Part shown: in pieces, positions 1 to 7,105 of the stretch
How the letters are laid out: each line of letters starts with the position of its first letter
Position numbering within the stretch: position 1 is the first letter of the stretch
Source: Slackia heliotrinireducens DSM 20476
GTDB taxonomy: Bacteria; Actinomycetota; Coriobacteriia; Coriobacteriales; Eggerthellaceae
Assembly: GCF_000023885.1 (NCBI RefSeq)
Contig: NC_013165.1
Location: 2,108,001 to 2,172,000, forward strand
Direction of reading: 5' to 3'
DNA: 64,000 nt
Position numbers and translations under genes: made by a program
Notes under the pieces: model-generated
Seen by the model: only the letters and a program-made list of their open reading frames with translations
The model's database searches: none
What the model was told of the DNA's origin: nothing

Positions 1-1
1 C

Positions 2-547
2 GTCCCCAACCGCCTCATTCCCTTCTCGAAAGCGATCGGCTGCAAAGACTTCGACCAGTGGGTGCACTTCTACGAATTCGACTACCTCTTCGAGAGGGTC
101 TGGCGCGACCCGAGGCGTTACCTGCCCATCTTGAGGCGCTTCAACGGCGTCATCCTGCCCGACTTCTCCGTCTACCGCGACATGCCGCTCGTGATGCAGC
201 TGTGGAATATCTACCGCAGCCGCGCGATCGGCTTCTGGCTGCAGGCCAACGGGGTCGAGGTCATCGTCAACGTGCGCTGGGGCGACCGCCGCACCTACCG
301 CGTCTGCTGCGACGGGGCACCCAAGGGCGGCGTCATCGCGGTGGGCACGGTAGGCGCAGTCCAGTCCACCGAGGACAGGCTCTTCTTCGCGGAAGGCCTC
401 GCCGTGGTCGTCAGGCGCCTCGACCCCAAGGCCATCGTCGTCTACGGCAGCGCGCCCGAGGAGATCTTCGGCAGGTACCGCGAGGCGGGCATCGAGATCG
501 TCCAGTTCGCCAGCGAGACCTCCTGTGCGCACGGGGAGGTGGCGTGA
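2..547 (+). CDS. DUF4417 domain protein, 5' partial
   Basis: The frame is open from the first bases of the window, so the true start lies upstream; a GTG at position 62 is unlikely to be the start because the preceding codons (VPNRLIPFSKAIG) continue the family sequence. The motif LPDFSVYRDMP, followed by W-N-x-YRSRAIG and a final YGSAPEE segment, resembles DUF4417 proteins of phages and conjugative elements. Their biochemical function is unknown. The stop overlaps the ATG of the next gene (ATGA), so the two are translationally coupled. Codon use is strongly GC-biased, unlike the toxin and immunity genes that follow. Confidence 0.75.
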   Translation, partial: VPNRLIPFSKAIGCKDFDQWVHFYEFDYLFERVWRDPRRYLPILRRFNGVILPDFSVYRDMPLVMQLWNIYRSRAIGFWLQANGVEVIVNVRWGDRRTYRVCCDGAPKGGVIAVGTVGAVQSTEDRLFFAEGLAVVVRRLDPKAIVVYGSAPEEIFGRYREAGIEIVQFASETSCAHGEVA

Positions 548-993
548 TGGGCACCGGCGAGCACGGCGGGTTCGGCTACACCTCTGGGTCGGGCAAGTCG
601 AAGACCTTCACGCGGGTTTGGTACGAAGGCACCGTAACAGTTGGCGACGAGGTGCGCGACGTGAGCCGCAGGGTCTACCAACGAAATGACATTGATTTCA
701 ACTACGTCGACCCCGATTCTGGGAAAACGAATCTTCAGCTCATGGAAGGGGGCAATGCTCCAATCGGAAACGATGGCAAGCCCGTCCAGCTGCACCATGT
801 CTTGCAAAAAGAAAGCGGACCCATGGCTGAGGTCAGGGAAATCACGCACGAGGAGTATCATCGTATTCTGCACGGCTTGGTGAGTGACGGTAACAGTTTC
901 AGGCACGATGAGGATCTCAAGAAGCAGTACGAAAACTTCAGGCGAAAGTACTGGCGTTGGCGTGCTCGTGAATACAAGAAAGGCGGCAACTAA
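547..993 (+). CDS. LHH-family (HNH/Endo VII superfamily) nuclease toxin
   Basis: 148 residues. The C-terminal half has the LHH signature of polymorphic-toxin nucleases: LMEGGNAPIGNDGKPVQLHH (about residues 65-84), then REITHEEYHRILHG. Known family members cut nucleic acid and normally form the C-terminal tip of long secreted proteins. Here only a glycine-rich leader of about 20 residues precedes the domain, with no signal, PAAR or LXG region, so this is an orphan tip module or a cell-internal toxin. It starts at the ATGA overlap with DUF4417 and its stop overlaps the immunity start by one base. GC content falls within the gene (from about 600), suggesting recent acquisition of the tip. Confidence 0.8.
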   Translation: MGTGEHGGFGYTSGSGKSKTFTRVWYEGTVTVGDEVRDVSRRVYQRNDIDFNYVDPDSGKTNLQLMEGGNAPIGNDGKPVQLHHVLQKESGPMAEVREITHEEYHRILHGLVSDGNSFRHDEDLKKQYENFRRKYWRWRAREYKKGGN

Positions 994-1409
994 TGAACGA
1001 TAAAATCAAGGAGCTCATCTCAAAGTATGAGGACGAGGGCTTTTTTACGCGGGTGCCTCCTACTCCCGAGATGGTCAAAGAGGCACAGGAGAAGCTCGGT
1101 GTAGAGATCCCCGAGCAGTTCCTGGAATACCTCAACATCTATAGCTATGGAGGAATCAACGGAACCGAGATTTTGGGAATCGGCATGACTGGCAAGATCA
1201 TGTTTCTCGAGGAGACGTTGGAGTATCGTCGCTATGGGCTCCCGAATAATCTCATCGTTGTGGAAAACTGCGACGAATGGGTCTATTGCCTCGATGCGGA
1301 AACTGGAAAGGTGGTCTCTTGGTCGCAGCTGGATGGTCTCAAGGATGAGTATCCGTCATTTGATGACTTCCTACTCGATGAGCTCAACGAAGCTATTGCC
1401 AACTTGTAA
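993..1409 (+). CDS. SMI1/KNR4 (SUKH) family immunity protein
   Basis: 138 residues. The pattern PPTPEMVKEAQEKLGVEIPEQFLEYL followed by a Gly-rich turn, and the end region WVYCLDAETGKVVSW-PSFDDFLLDEL, is typical of the SUKH superfamily, whose members neutralise polymorphic nuclease toxins by direct binding. It directly follows the LHH toxin (one-base overlap) with a good ribosome site (AAAGGCGG), so it is inferred to be the cognate antitoxin. A perfect 15-bp hairpin ends the transcript 41 bp downstream. Base composition is lower in GC than in DUF4417. Confidence 0.85.
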   Translation: MNDKIKELISKYEDEGFFTRVPPTPEMVKEAQEKLGVEIPEQFLEYLNIYSYGGINGTEILGIGMTGKIMFLEETLEYRRYGLPNNLIVVENCDEWVYCLDAETGKVVSWSQLDGLKDEYPSFDDFLLDELNEAIANL

Positions 1410-1450
1410 AGCGAGGTTCAACAAGGCCTAGAAAGGCTTACGAGGGTTTA

Positions 1451-1491
1451 ATAAGCCCCTCTGCCAAGCGCAGCTCGGCAGAGGGGCTTAT
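1451..1491 (+). terminator. Rho-independent terminator, 15-bp perfect stem
   Basis: Arms ATAAGCCCCTCTGCC and GGCAGAGGGGCTTAT flank an 11-nt loop, followed by TTGTGTTT. It ends the toxin/immunity transcript and stands just inside the terminal box and att copy of unit L. Confidence 0.85.
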
Positions 1492-1513
1492 TGTGTTTAG
1501 CTGGGGAAATGTG
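1490..1513. repeat. Conserved 24-bp terminal box, copy 1
   Basis: TGTGTTTAGCTGGGG plus flanks matches 5698-5721 at 23 of 24 positions. In both places it lies between a strong hairpin and a guaA-like att copy, 19 bp from the att here and 9 bp at the other site. It is a candidate recombinase-binding arm or an ancestral guaA-downstream remnant. Confidence 0.7.
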
Positions 1514-1532
1514 CGCTCCGAGCGGCTTTTCG

Positions 1533-1556
1533 TCACTCCCACTCTATAGTTCCCAC
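1533..1556 (-). other. guaA-derived attachment site, copy 1 (outermost)
   Basis: Read on the minus strand this encodes V-G-T-I-E-W-E-stop, the C-terminus of GMP synthetase (the true guaA at 44206 ends P-A-T-I-E-W-E-stop). The three copies share CTCCCACTC exactly. Differences at other codons suggest the copies come from guaA genes of different former hosts. Confidence 0.85.
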
Positions 1557-1641
1557 ATTTCCAAATTGTGCTCTCTCGTCCAGCACGTGCTAGCCCGTGC
1601 GGCCACGTTCGGATTTACTCCCCTAAAACCCGTTTTCGGGT

Positions 1642-1912
1642 GGTAGCCAGTTGGTAGCCAGAAAGTGGCTACCAGAGTGGTAGCCAGCGATGGGGAGTAA
1701 ATGACCGTGGTATGGGGGGTAAACTCATCTACCTGCGGAAACGGGTGGTAGCCAGCCCGCGATTCCGGGCGAGTGGCTACCACCCCCGAAAACGGCCTCC
1801 CGAGGGCGTTTCCCCTCGAATACGGGAGTGAAAGAAATCGGTATGGGGAGTAAATCCATCTACCTGCGGAAATGCTGATTCCGAGATGGGCTTTGGCGTC
1901 CAACTGGCTACC
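1642..1912. repeat. Arm-type repeat cluster at the left end of unit A
   Basis: Seven copies of GGTAGCCA in both orientations (1642, 1653, 1666 rev, 1679, 1747, 1774 rev, 1905 rev). GGGGAGTAAA occurs at 1692 and 1845 with the variant GGGGGGTAAA at 1714, and CTACCTGCGG at 1729 and 1860. The last two motifs recur at the ends of unit B; GGTAGCCA does not. The arrangement resembles integrase arm-site clusters. The stretch 1410-2205 has no convincing gene; open frames through it are created by these repeats. Confidence 0.75.
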
Positions 1913-2205
1913 AGGACGCGCATCCGACCAGATGGGCTTCCGCGTGCGGCGAGGAACCCGTCAGAACAGGTCCCCATCCTCCTTCAGAAACTCCATGAGG
2001 ATCAGGTGCCTCACGCCGTCGCACTGGTTGCGCATCGGAGCCTCTCGTTAACGGGCATTTCCTGCAATTTCAGTGATATTGTGCCCGTTAAAAAGGGATA
2101 CGCTCACATTGAAGCCGTTCAGTTATGGGATTCAAAAAAGATTCATTGCAGTGCGCACATTTTGGGCGGTTTTTGCGTTGTAGAGGGTAGAGGAGGTGAT
2201 TGGGT

Positions 2206-2703
2206 TTGCTGAGGAAACGAACCGAAAGCCTGGGTCCGGACCGGGCGCGCGAGATTGCCGAGGAGTGCTACGGCGAGGTGCTGGCGTACTGCAGACGCCA
2301 TGCGCCCGCAGGGCACGACCCGGCAGACCTCGCGCAGGAGACGTTCCTGCGTTTCGTGCGCGCCCAAGGCTACGCCGAGCGCGGCAAGCCCATTGCCTAC
2401 CTAATGCGGATAGCGAGAAGCGTCTGCGTGGATGCGAGCCGCGAGAAGCGCCTGAAGACGGTGGACCTAGACTTCGAGCCGCCCGCCGACGGGCGCAGCG
2501 ACCGGGAGCTAGAGCTCGACGAGGCGTTGGCGAAGCTGCCGGGCGACCTGCGCGAGGCCGTGGAGTTGCGATACGGATCGGGCCTCGGCGTGAACGAGGT
2601 GGCCCGCGCGCTCGGCATCAGTCGGTTTTCCGTGCGAAGGCGCATCAACACGGCGCTGAAGGAGCTCGAAGGTTTGTTGAGGGAAGGTGGTCTTGATGGG
2701 TGA
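2206..2703 (+). CDS. ECF-like sigma-70 family RNA polymerase sigma factor
   Basis: 165 residues. The first half contains a sigma region 2 (DPADLAQETFLRFVRA, then PIAYLMRIARSVCVDASR). The second half is region 4, an HTH: LPGDLREAVELRYGSGLGVNEVARALGIS. Such factors direct RNA polymerase to a small set of promoters, often their own operon. Start: AGGAGG at 2191-2196 suits TTG 2206 (9-nt gap) better than TTG 2200. It overlaps the next gene by 8 bp and heads a four-gene operon with a membrane protein and an ABC exporter, so autoregulation of that exporter is likely. The membrane protein is positioned where an anti-sigma factor might be, but has no recognisable anti-sigma motif. Confidence 0.85.
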   Translation: MLRKRTESLGPDRAREIAEECYGEVLAYCRRHAPAGHDPADLAQETFLRFVRAQGYAERGKPIAYLMRIARSVCVDASREKRLKTVDLDFEPPADGRSDRELELDEALAKLPGDLREAVELRYGSGLGVNEVARALGISRFSVRRRINTALKELEGLLREGGLDG

Positions 2704-3496
2704 GGTCAATCGCGCACGGCTCAAGGTGGAGCTGGCGCGACACTACGCTTCGCAGCGCGAGGCGGTAAGCCCCGAGGCAATAAGCGGGCTAGCCTGCGCG
2801 ATGGTTGCCGAGGACGCGAACGCCCGAAGGCCCCTGCCGCGCCGCTCGGGGGCGGCCGGATTCGTCGCGTCCCAGGTGCGCTACATACCCGTATGGACCT
2901 GGGCCGCGCAGGCCGCGCTGGTCGCGATTATGTGCGTGCTGGCATGCTCGGGCGGCGACGCGGGCCTGACGAAGGTCGCGGTTGGAATCCTCTCGGCCAC
3001 CTGCGTGCTCGTGGGGGTGCCCACCGTGCACGCGAGCAAGCTGCACCGGGTGGCTGAGCTGGAATACGCCTGCGCCCACGGTGCGGCCAGCACGATGGCG
3101 GCCCGCCTGATCGCGCTGGGATGCTCATCGGCGCTGGCGGTGGGGCTCATGGTGGCCGCAACCGCATCGGCACTCGATGCGCGGGCCTTCGACATAGCGC
3201 TCTGGGCCTGTCTGCCGTTCTTCCTTTCCTGCGCGGGTTCCCTCATGACGCTGCGCAAGGCGGCTCCGGACACCGCCCCGATGCTCTGTGTGGCCCTGAC
3301 GGCGGCATGCTCGGTGGCGCTTCTGGGGCTTTCGGCCCTGGTGCCTGACCTGTACGCCCAGGCGTCGCTTGCCTCGTGGGCGATGGCTGCGGCCGCGGCC
3401 CTCGTCTGGCTCGTGCGCGAGGTCGTGATGACCGTGCGCACTGCGACCGCGGGCCTCGACGCCTTCTCCCCGCATATGGCCAAAACCTACAACTAG
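2696..3496 (+). CDS. Multi-pass membrane protein of the sigma/ABC operon
   Basis: 266 residues from ATG 2696, chosen over GTG 2687 because GGGAAGG at 2681 sits 8 nt before it. A cytoplasmic N-terminus of about 60 residues is followed by roughly six hydrophobic segments in pairs (about residues 64-84, 86-105, 130-150, 155-178, 195-220, 225-245). No enzymatic motif is recognised. Overlap with the sigma gene and a 15-bp gap to the ATPase indicate one operon. It could be a permease partner or an anti-sigma-like regulator; the sequence does not decide. Confidence 0.7.
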   Translation: MGEVNRARLKVELARHYASQREAVSPEAISGLACAMVAEDANARRPLPRRSGAAGFVASQVRYIPVWTWAAQAALVAIMCVLACSGGDAGLTKVAVGILSATCVLVGVPTVHASKLHRVAELEYACAHGAASTMAARLIALGCSSALAVGLMVAATASALDARAFDIALWACLPFFLSCAGSLMTLRKAAPDTAPMLCVALTAACSVALLGLSALVPDLYAQASLASWAMAAAAALVWLVREVVMTVRTATAGLDAFSPHMAKTYN

Positions 3497-3511
3497 ACAA
3501 GGATCAACGAT

Positions 3512-4387
3512 ATGGAACTCAAGCTAGACCGGCTGACCAAGCAGTTCGGGGCGCGCATTGCCGTGGACCGCGTGTCGGCGACGCTCACCCCGGGCGTGAC
3601 GGGGCTTCTGGGCGCGAACGGGGCGGGCAAGACCACGCTCATGCGCATGGTCTGCGACGTGCTGCGGCCCACGGGCGGGCAGATTCTGCTCGACGGGCGC
3701 GACGCGCTGGAGCTCGGCGACGAGTACCGCGCGCTGCTCGGCTACCTGCCGCAGGACTTCGGCTACTACCCGGACTTCTCGGCGCTCGACTTTCTGCGTT
3801 ACATGGCCACGCTCAAGGGCTTCGGCGGCCGCGACGGGCGGGTGCGCAGCCTGCAGCTTTTAGAGGAGGTGGGCCTGGCCGACGACGCGCGGCGCAAGGT
3901 GAAGACCTTCTCGGGCGGCATGAAGCAGCGCCTCGGCATCGCGCAGGCCATGCTCAACGACCCAGCCATCCTGGTGCTCGACGAGCCCACGGCGGGCCTC
4001 GACCCCAAGGAGCGCGTGCGCTTCCGCAACCTCATCGCCGGGTTCGCGCAGGACAAGATCGTCATCCTCTCCACCCACATCGTGAGCGACGTGGAGTTCA
4101 TCGCCAACCGCATCCTCGTGATGAACAAAGGCGCGTTTGCAATGGACGGCTCTCCTGAACAGGTGGTGGCCCAAGCCGAAGGCAAGGTGTGGGAATGCCA
4201 CGTGGACGCCCGCCGTGCCGAGGCTATGGCGGAAGCCATGACCGTTGCCAACGTGCGTTATGCCACGGACGGCCATGCAGTCGTGCGCGTGGTATCTGAC
4301 GCATGCCCGATGGAAGGCGCCGTGGTTGTCGAGCCAAGCCTGGAAGACCTGTACCTGCTCGTGTTCAGCGACGGTGTCGAACGATAG
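3512..4387 (+). CDS. ABC transporter ATP-binding protein
   Basis: 291 residues. Walker A GANGAGKTTL (about residue 34), Q-loop YLPQDFGYYPDFS, signature FSGGMKQRLGIAQAM, Walker B AILVLDEPTAGLDP and switch His in STHIVSDVEF are all intact. This is the layout of ATPases serving ABC-2 type exporters of peptides or drugs. The C-terminal tail of about 80 residues is variable, as is usual in this group. The ATG follows AAGGA; the permease starts 10 bp after its stop. With the sigma factor and two membrane proteins it forms a self-contained exporter, perhaps for peptide-antibiotic resistance. Confidence 0.92.
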   Translation: MELKLDRLTKQFGARIAVDRVSATLTPGVTGLLGANGAGKTTLMRMVCDVLRPTGGQILLDGRDALELGDEYRALLGYLPQDFGYYPDFSALDFLRYMATLKGFGGRDGRVRSLQLLEEVGLADDARRKVKTFSGGMKQRLGIAQAMLNDPAILVLDEPTAGLDPKERVRFRNLIAGFAQDKIVILSTHIVSDVEFIANRILVMNKGAFAMDGSPEQVVAQAEGKVWECHVDARRAEAMAEAMTVANVRYATDGHAVVRVVSDACPMEGAVVVEPSLEDLYLLVFSDGVER

Positions 4388-4397
4388 GAGGACGATA

Positions 4398-5621
4398 ATG
4401 GGAACCCTTATCATGTTCGAGTTTAAGAAGATCCTGGGCAATCACGCGGGCATGGTGTCCTGCGCGATAGCGTTTGCGATACTGGTGGCGCTCTCGGTGG
4501 GAAACCTCGGCTCGATGTCCGTGCGCGACATAAACACCGGCGAGCTCGTCGAGGGATTCGCGGCGCAGGCCACCTACCGCGCTGTGGTGGAGTCGCATGC
4601 CGGGGTGCTTGACGACGAGCGCGTGGCGCAAGACGCTGCCGTGCTCGACCGGGCAAACCAGCTTTCGCAGGAGACCGAAGGACTCGCCGAGCTTTCGAAC
4701 CAGGAGGTCATCGACACCTATGGGTTCGAATTCTGGAGCCAGACCCGAGGCGTCATCGAGCAGGACTATTATCGGGAAGTCGTGGGGACGCTCGAGTCGA
4801 CGAACCCGCGCGCAACCAGCTTGCAAAAAGGTGCCGAAGCGAGGATCGACGATGCGCTCGACCGCGGTTTCGTGGACTATTTCCCCTACAGCGAGGCCGA
4901 GAAAGTCTTCTGGAAGAGCAAGGCGGATGAGACAGCCTGGCCGGTGACGTACGGCTACGCAGAGGGGTGGAGCCTCGCCCTCAGATTGATGAACCTCTCG
5001 GGGCTGCTGATCGTGGCGGCGTGCATCGCGCTCGCAGGCACCTTCGCCGGCGAATACCAAGCTCGCACCGCCGCCGTTGTTCTGCCCACGAAGCGCGGCA
5101 AGCGAGCACTGCCGCTTGCGAAGGTCATCGCCTCGTTTGTGTTCGTGAGCGTATATTGGTGGGTCTGCGTGTTGGCCGTCGTCATCATCAACGTGGGCGC
5201 CTGCGGTGCCGACGGATGGGACATCCCACTGCAGGTGGCCCGCGGTTTCAACAACCCCTATCCGCTCACCATCGGCCAGGCCATGTTGGCGCTCTGCGGC
5301 CTTGGACACCTTATCGCGCTCGGCATGGCGGCGTTCACCTTGCTGCTTTCGGCCAAGATGCGCTCCACCATGCCCGTGGCCGTGATACCCATGGCGATTA
5401 TCTTCTTGGGCTTTCTTGGCGTAATGGTCACGCCGCTCATGAAGGCCGTAGCGATTACGCCCTTGGTCGGGCTCAACTACGCCTTCGGCAGGATGATCTC
5501 CTATGCGACGGGGCGGATGGTGACCGACCTGCCCACGGCGCTGGCGGTTCTGTATGCCGGCATGCTCGCGGCGCTCACCCCGCTGGCCATGCGGACGTTC
5601 AGGAAGCATCAGGTGGCGTAG
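4398..5621 (+). CDS. ABC-2 type transporter permease
   Basis: 407 residues from ATG 4398 with GGAGG in front. One hydrophobic segment near the N-terminus (about residues 15-32) is followed by a long extracytoplasmic loop (about 33-180), then five or six C-terminal membrane segments from LSGLLIVAACIALAG on. This one-plus-five layout with a large first loop is typical of ABC-2 exporter permeases. It is the last gene of the unit A operon, with a 12-bp hairpin 43 bp downstream. Substrate unknown. Confidence 0.88.
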   Translation: MGTLIMFEFKKILGNHAGMVSCAIAFAILVALSVGNLGSMSVRDINTGELVEGFAAQATYRAVVESHAGVLDDERVAQDAAVLDRANQLSQETEGLAELSNQEVIDTYGFEFWSQTRGVIEQDYYREVVGTLESTNPRATSLQKGAEARIDDALDRGFVDYFPYSEAEKVFWKSKADETAWPVTYGYAEGWSLALRLMNLSGLLIVAACIALAGTFAGEYQARTAAVVLPTKRGKRALPLAKVIASFVFVSVYWWVCVLAVVIINVGACGADGWDIPLQVARGFNNPYPLTIGQAMLALCGLGHLIALGMAAFTLLLSAKMRSTMPVAVIPMAIIFLGFLGVMVTPLMKAVAITPLVGLNYAFGRMISYATGRMVTDLPTALAVLYAGMLAALTPLAMRTFRKHQVA

Positions 5622-5663
5622 AGATACTAAGAGGCCCTAAAGGACTTACAGGGGCTTAAAGAC

Positions 5664-5697
5664 AGGGCCCCGGCAACATCGCTGCTGCCGGGGCCCT
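5664..5697 (+). terminator. Rho-independent terminator, 12-bp stem
   Basis: Arms AGGGCCCCGGCA and TGCCGGGGCCCT around a 10-nt loop, followed by ATTGTGTTT. It closes the unit A operon and directly abuts the conserved terminal box. Confidence 0.85.
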
Positions 5698-5721
5698 ATT
5701 GTGTTTAGCTGGGGTAATGTG
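5698..5721. repeat. Conserved 24-bp terminal box, copy 2
   Basis: TGTGTTTAGCTGGGG plus flanks, one mismatch to 1490-1513. It sits between the hairpin and the att copy, exactly as in unit L. It is absent from the guaA-proximal end of unit B. Confidence 0.7.
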
Positions 5722-5730
5722 ACCTTTTTG

Positions 5731-5754
5731 CTACTCCCACTCAATGATTCCCGC
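5731..5754 (-). other. guaA-derived attachment site, copy 2 (A/B junction)
   Basis: The minus strand encodes A-G-I-I-E-W-E-stop. It shares CTCCCACTC with the copies at 1533 and 44206. It is the far attachment site of the 38.5-kb ICE and at the same time the right boundary of unit A. Confidence 0.88.
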
Positions 5755-5848
5755 GCTTGCGGGAATTGCATTCTCGTGATGTTTCATACCGTCTCGTCTC
5801 ACTCGATGTTTCTCGTGCTTGCGAATATTTACATTCTAGCCTAATTGT

Positions 5849-6087
5849 TGGAACTCACTTGGAACTCAGTCGGGTGAGTTCCAGTTGGAACTCACTTATG
5901 GGGAGTATTCTGCCCGTTATGGGGAATAATGCGTTCTACCTGCGGTTTTGCCACTCCATCGCGGTGGAGTGAGTTCCAGGCGGGTTTCCGGTCCTTCCGA
6001 CCGACATGGGGAGTATTGTTTCCGGTATGGGGAATAATGCGTTCTACCTGCGGAAACGCTTGCTTCTCCCCTAGTGGGTGAGTTCCA
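5849..6087. repeat. Arm-type repeat cluster at the left end of unit B
   Basis: Six copies of GAGTTCCA in both orientations (5849 rev, 5860 rev, 5876, 5886 rev, 5971, 6080). GGGGAGTATT occurs at 5900 and 6008, GGGGAATAAT at 5921 and 6029, and CTACCTGCGG at 5936 and 6044. The block GGGGAGTATT / GGGGAATAAT / CTACCTGCGG occurs twice in the same order and spacing. The other ICE end carries the same motifs. There is no gene in 5755-6132. Confidence 0.78.
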
Positions 6088-6132
6088 GTTTCGAAATCCC
6101 CAGAAGCGTAGAGATGGCTGCAGTCCGACAAT

Positions 6133-6173
6133 GGATAGGAGCACTCACTTCAGGGATGCGAGTGCTCCTATCC
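6133..6173 (-). terminator. Hairpin with 14-bp perfect arms
   Basis: GGATAGGAGCACTC and GAGTGCTCCTATCC separated by 13 nt. It lies downstream of the minus-strand ankyrin/LRV operon. No clear T tract follows, so its terminator role is likely but not certain. Confidence 0.6.
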
Positions 6174-6242
6174 GAGGCAAAGATGCTTATACGCAAGAAG
6201 CCGGTCAATGCAATCAAGGCGCAACCATTAGGCATTACGCTG

Positions 6243-7073
6243 CTAGAACGGAATCTCCTCGTCATAAAAGCTCGAGCTATCACCTTCGTAGATGTTTTGC
6301 CTCGCGAGGTCCCTCACTCGCGCGTCAGGGTCGGTCCTCAACTTGCTTAGCAACCACTTTGGAGTATTGGGGTTTTCAGCTATTCCTGACCGAGGTCTCC
6401 AGTGTGAGTCGCTCGCGAGCCTCTCCATCAGGGAAACAGGAATCGCCGGGTTCTGCGCCAGGAAGTCTCGTACGTACTCGCTAGGATCTGCTGCCAGCGT
6501 TTCAAGCACGTCAATCGGTGTTGACTGGTTTCGTGCAGCATATGACCGAACGCCTTCGTCTTGGTCGGTCGCCAGCTTCCGGAGAAGGACTTCAGGAGCG
6601 ATAGGGTTAGAGGCAACAGCAGCCCGGATCTGCCAGTCGTCACTTTCGGAAAGAGCAGCGAGTTTCTCTGGCGTCGTATATGGGCTCTTGGCCACGACGG
6701 CAGGATCGTCGGCGGACGGGGTGGTATAGGCTATCTCCGAAGTTAGCGGGTCACCGAACTGCGCTTTCCTTATGAGAGGTTCGCCCGCCTCTACCAAGGC
6801 CCCTTGAATGCCGTCAAACATGGTGCTGGCGACATCGATCATAAACGCATGCCATTCGGCGCTTCCGTCGAGCGAGCTAATAATGGCATTGAAGCCGATT
6901 GAAAGTTTCTTTAGCACATCGACCATGTGCTGCTGGCCTTGCATGCTATCCAGCGTGCTCTTGAGGAAGCGGGAGAGCTCCGCCTCACGAGGATTTGAGA
7001 GATTGCACTCGTTTGCCGCAGTGGCAAGGGCCATCATGCCCATCTGAACGGGATCTTCAGGATTGAAGCTCAT
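6243..7073 (-). CDS. Leucine-rich-repeat-variant (LRV) solenoid protein
   Basis: 276 residues. The C-terminal half is built of repeats of about 24 residues with the LRV pattern: AVASNPIAPEVLLRKLATD, then SYAARNQSTPIDVLETLAAD, DFLAQNPAIPVSLMERLASD and GIAENPNTPKWLLSKLRTD. These form alpha-helical binding solenoids. The first 120 residues are helical without a recognised domain. AGGAGA precedes the ATG. It lies 32 bp downstream of the ankyrin gene, so the two are probably co-transcribed and functionally paired. No catalytic motif was seen; the role is unknown. Confidence 0.75.
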   Translation of the reverse strand: MSFNPEDPVQMGMMALATAANECNLSNPREAELSRFLKSTLDSMQGQQHMVDVLKKLSIGFNAIISSLDGSAEWHAFMIDVASTMFDGIQGALVEAGEPLIRKAQFGDPLTSEIAYTTPSADDPAVVAKSPYTTPEKLAALSESDDWQIRAAVASNPIAPEVLLRKLATDQDEGVRSYAARNQSTPIDVLETLAADPSEYVRDFLAQNPAIPVSLMERLASDSHWRPRSGIAENPNTPKWLLSKLRTDPDARVRDLARQNIYEGDSSSFYDEEIPF

Positions 7074-7105
7074 CCGACCTTCTCCTTCCGGTAGCGCTGT
7101 TTGTT

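Larger units (their letters stand above)
1..1556. mobile_element. Unit L: right end of a guaA-targeted element (left part outside window)
   Basis: This DNA lies left of the outermost guaA-like att copy (1533-1556). It contains the end of a DUF4417 gene, a toxin/immunity pair, a strong hairpin and the conserved 24-bp terminal box that is also found at the right end of unit A. No integrase is visible, but the left part is outside the window. That it is a separate element, rather than the chromosome beyond the array, is inferred from the shared hairpin/box/att arrangement. Confidence 0.55.
1533..5754. mobile_element. Unit A: 4.2-kb integrase-less cargo unit between two guaA-like att copies
   Basis: Bounded by att copies at 1533 and 5731. 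The left end carries clustered arm-like repeats; the right end has a hairpin, the 24-bp box and att. The cargo is a sigma factor, a membrane protein and an ABC exporter, all on the plus strand. No integrase, relaxase or excisionase gene is present, so it is either a decayed ICE remnant or a module mobilised in trans. Confidence 0.7.

Noticed and set aside
1544-2212. Open frames on both strands between the immunity gene and the sigma factor
   Set aside because: They run through clustered short repeats (GGTAGCCA, CTACCTGCGG), have no ribosome sites and resemble no protein.
1642-6087. Short repeat clusters considered as CRISPR arrays
   Set aside because: The units are 8-10 bp, irregularly spaced and in both orientations, and no cas genes are present. 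They fit recombinase arm sites.
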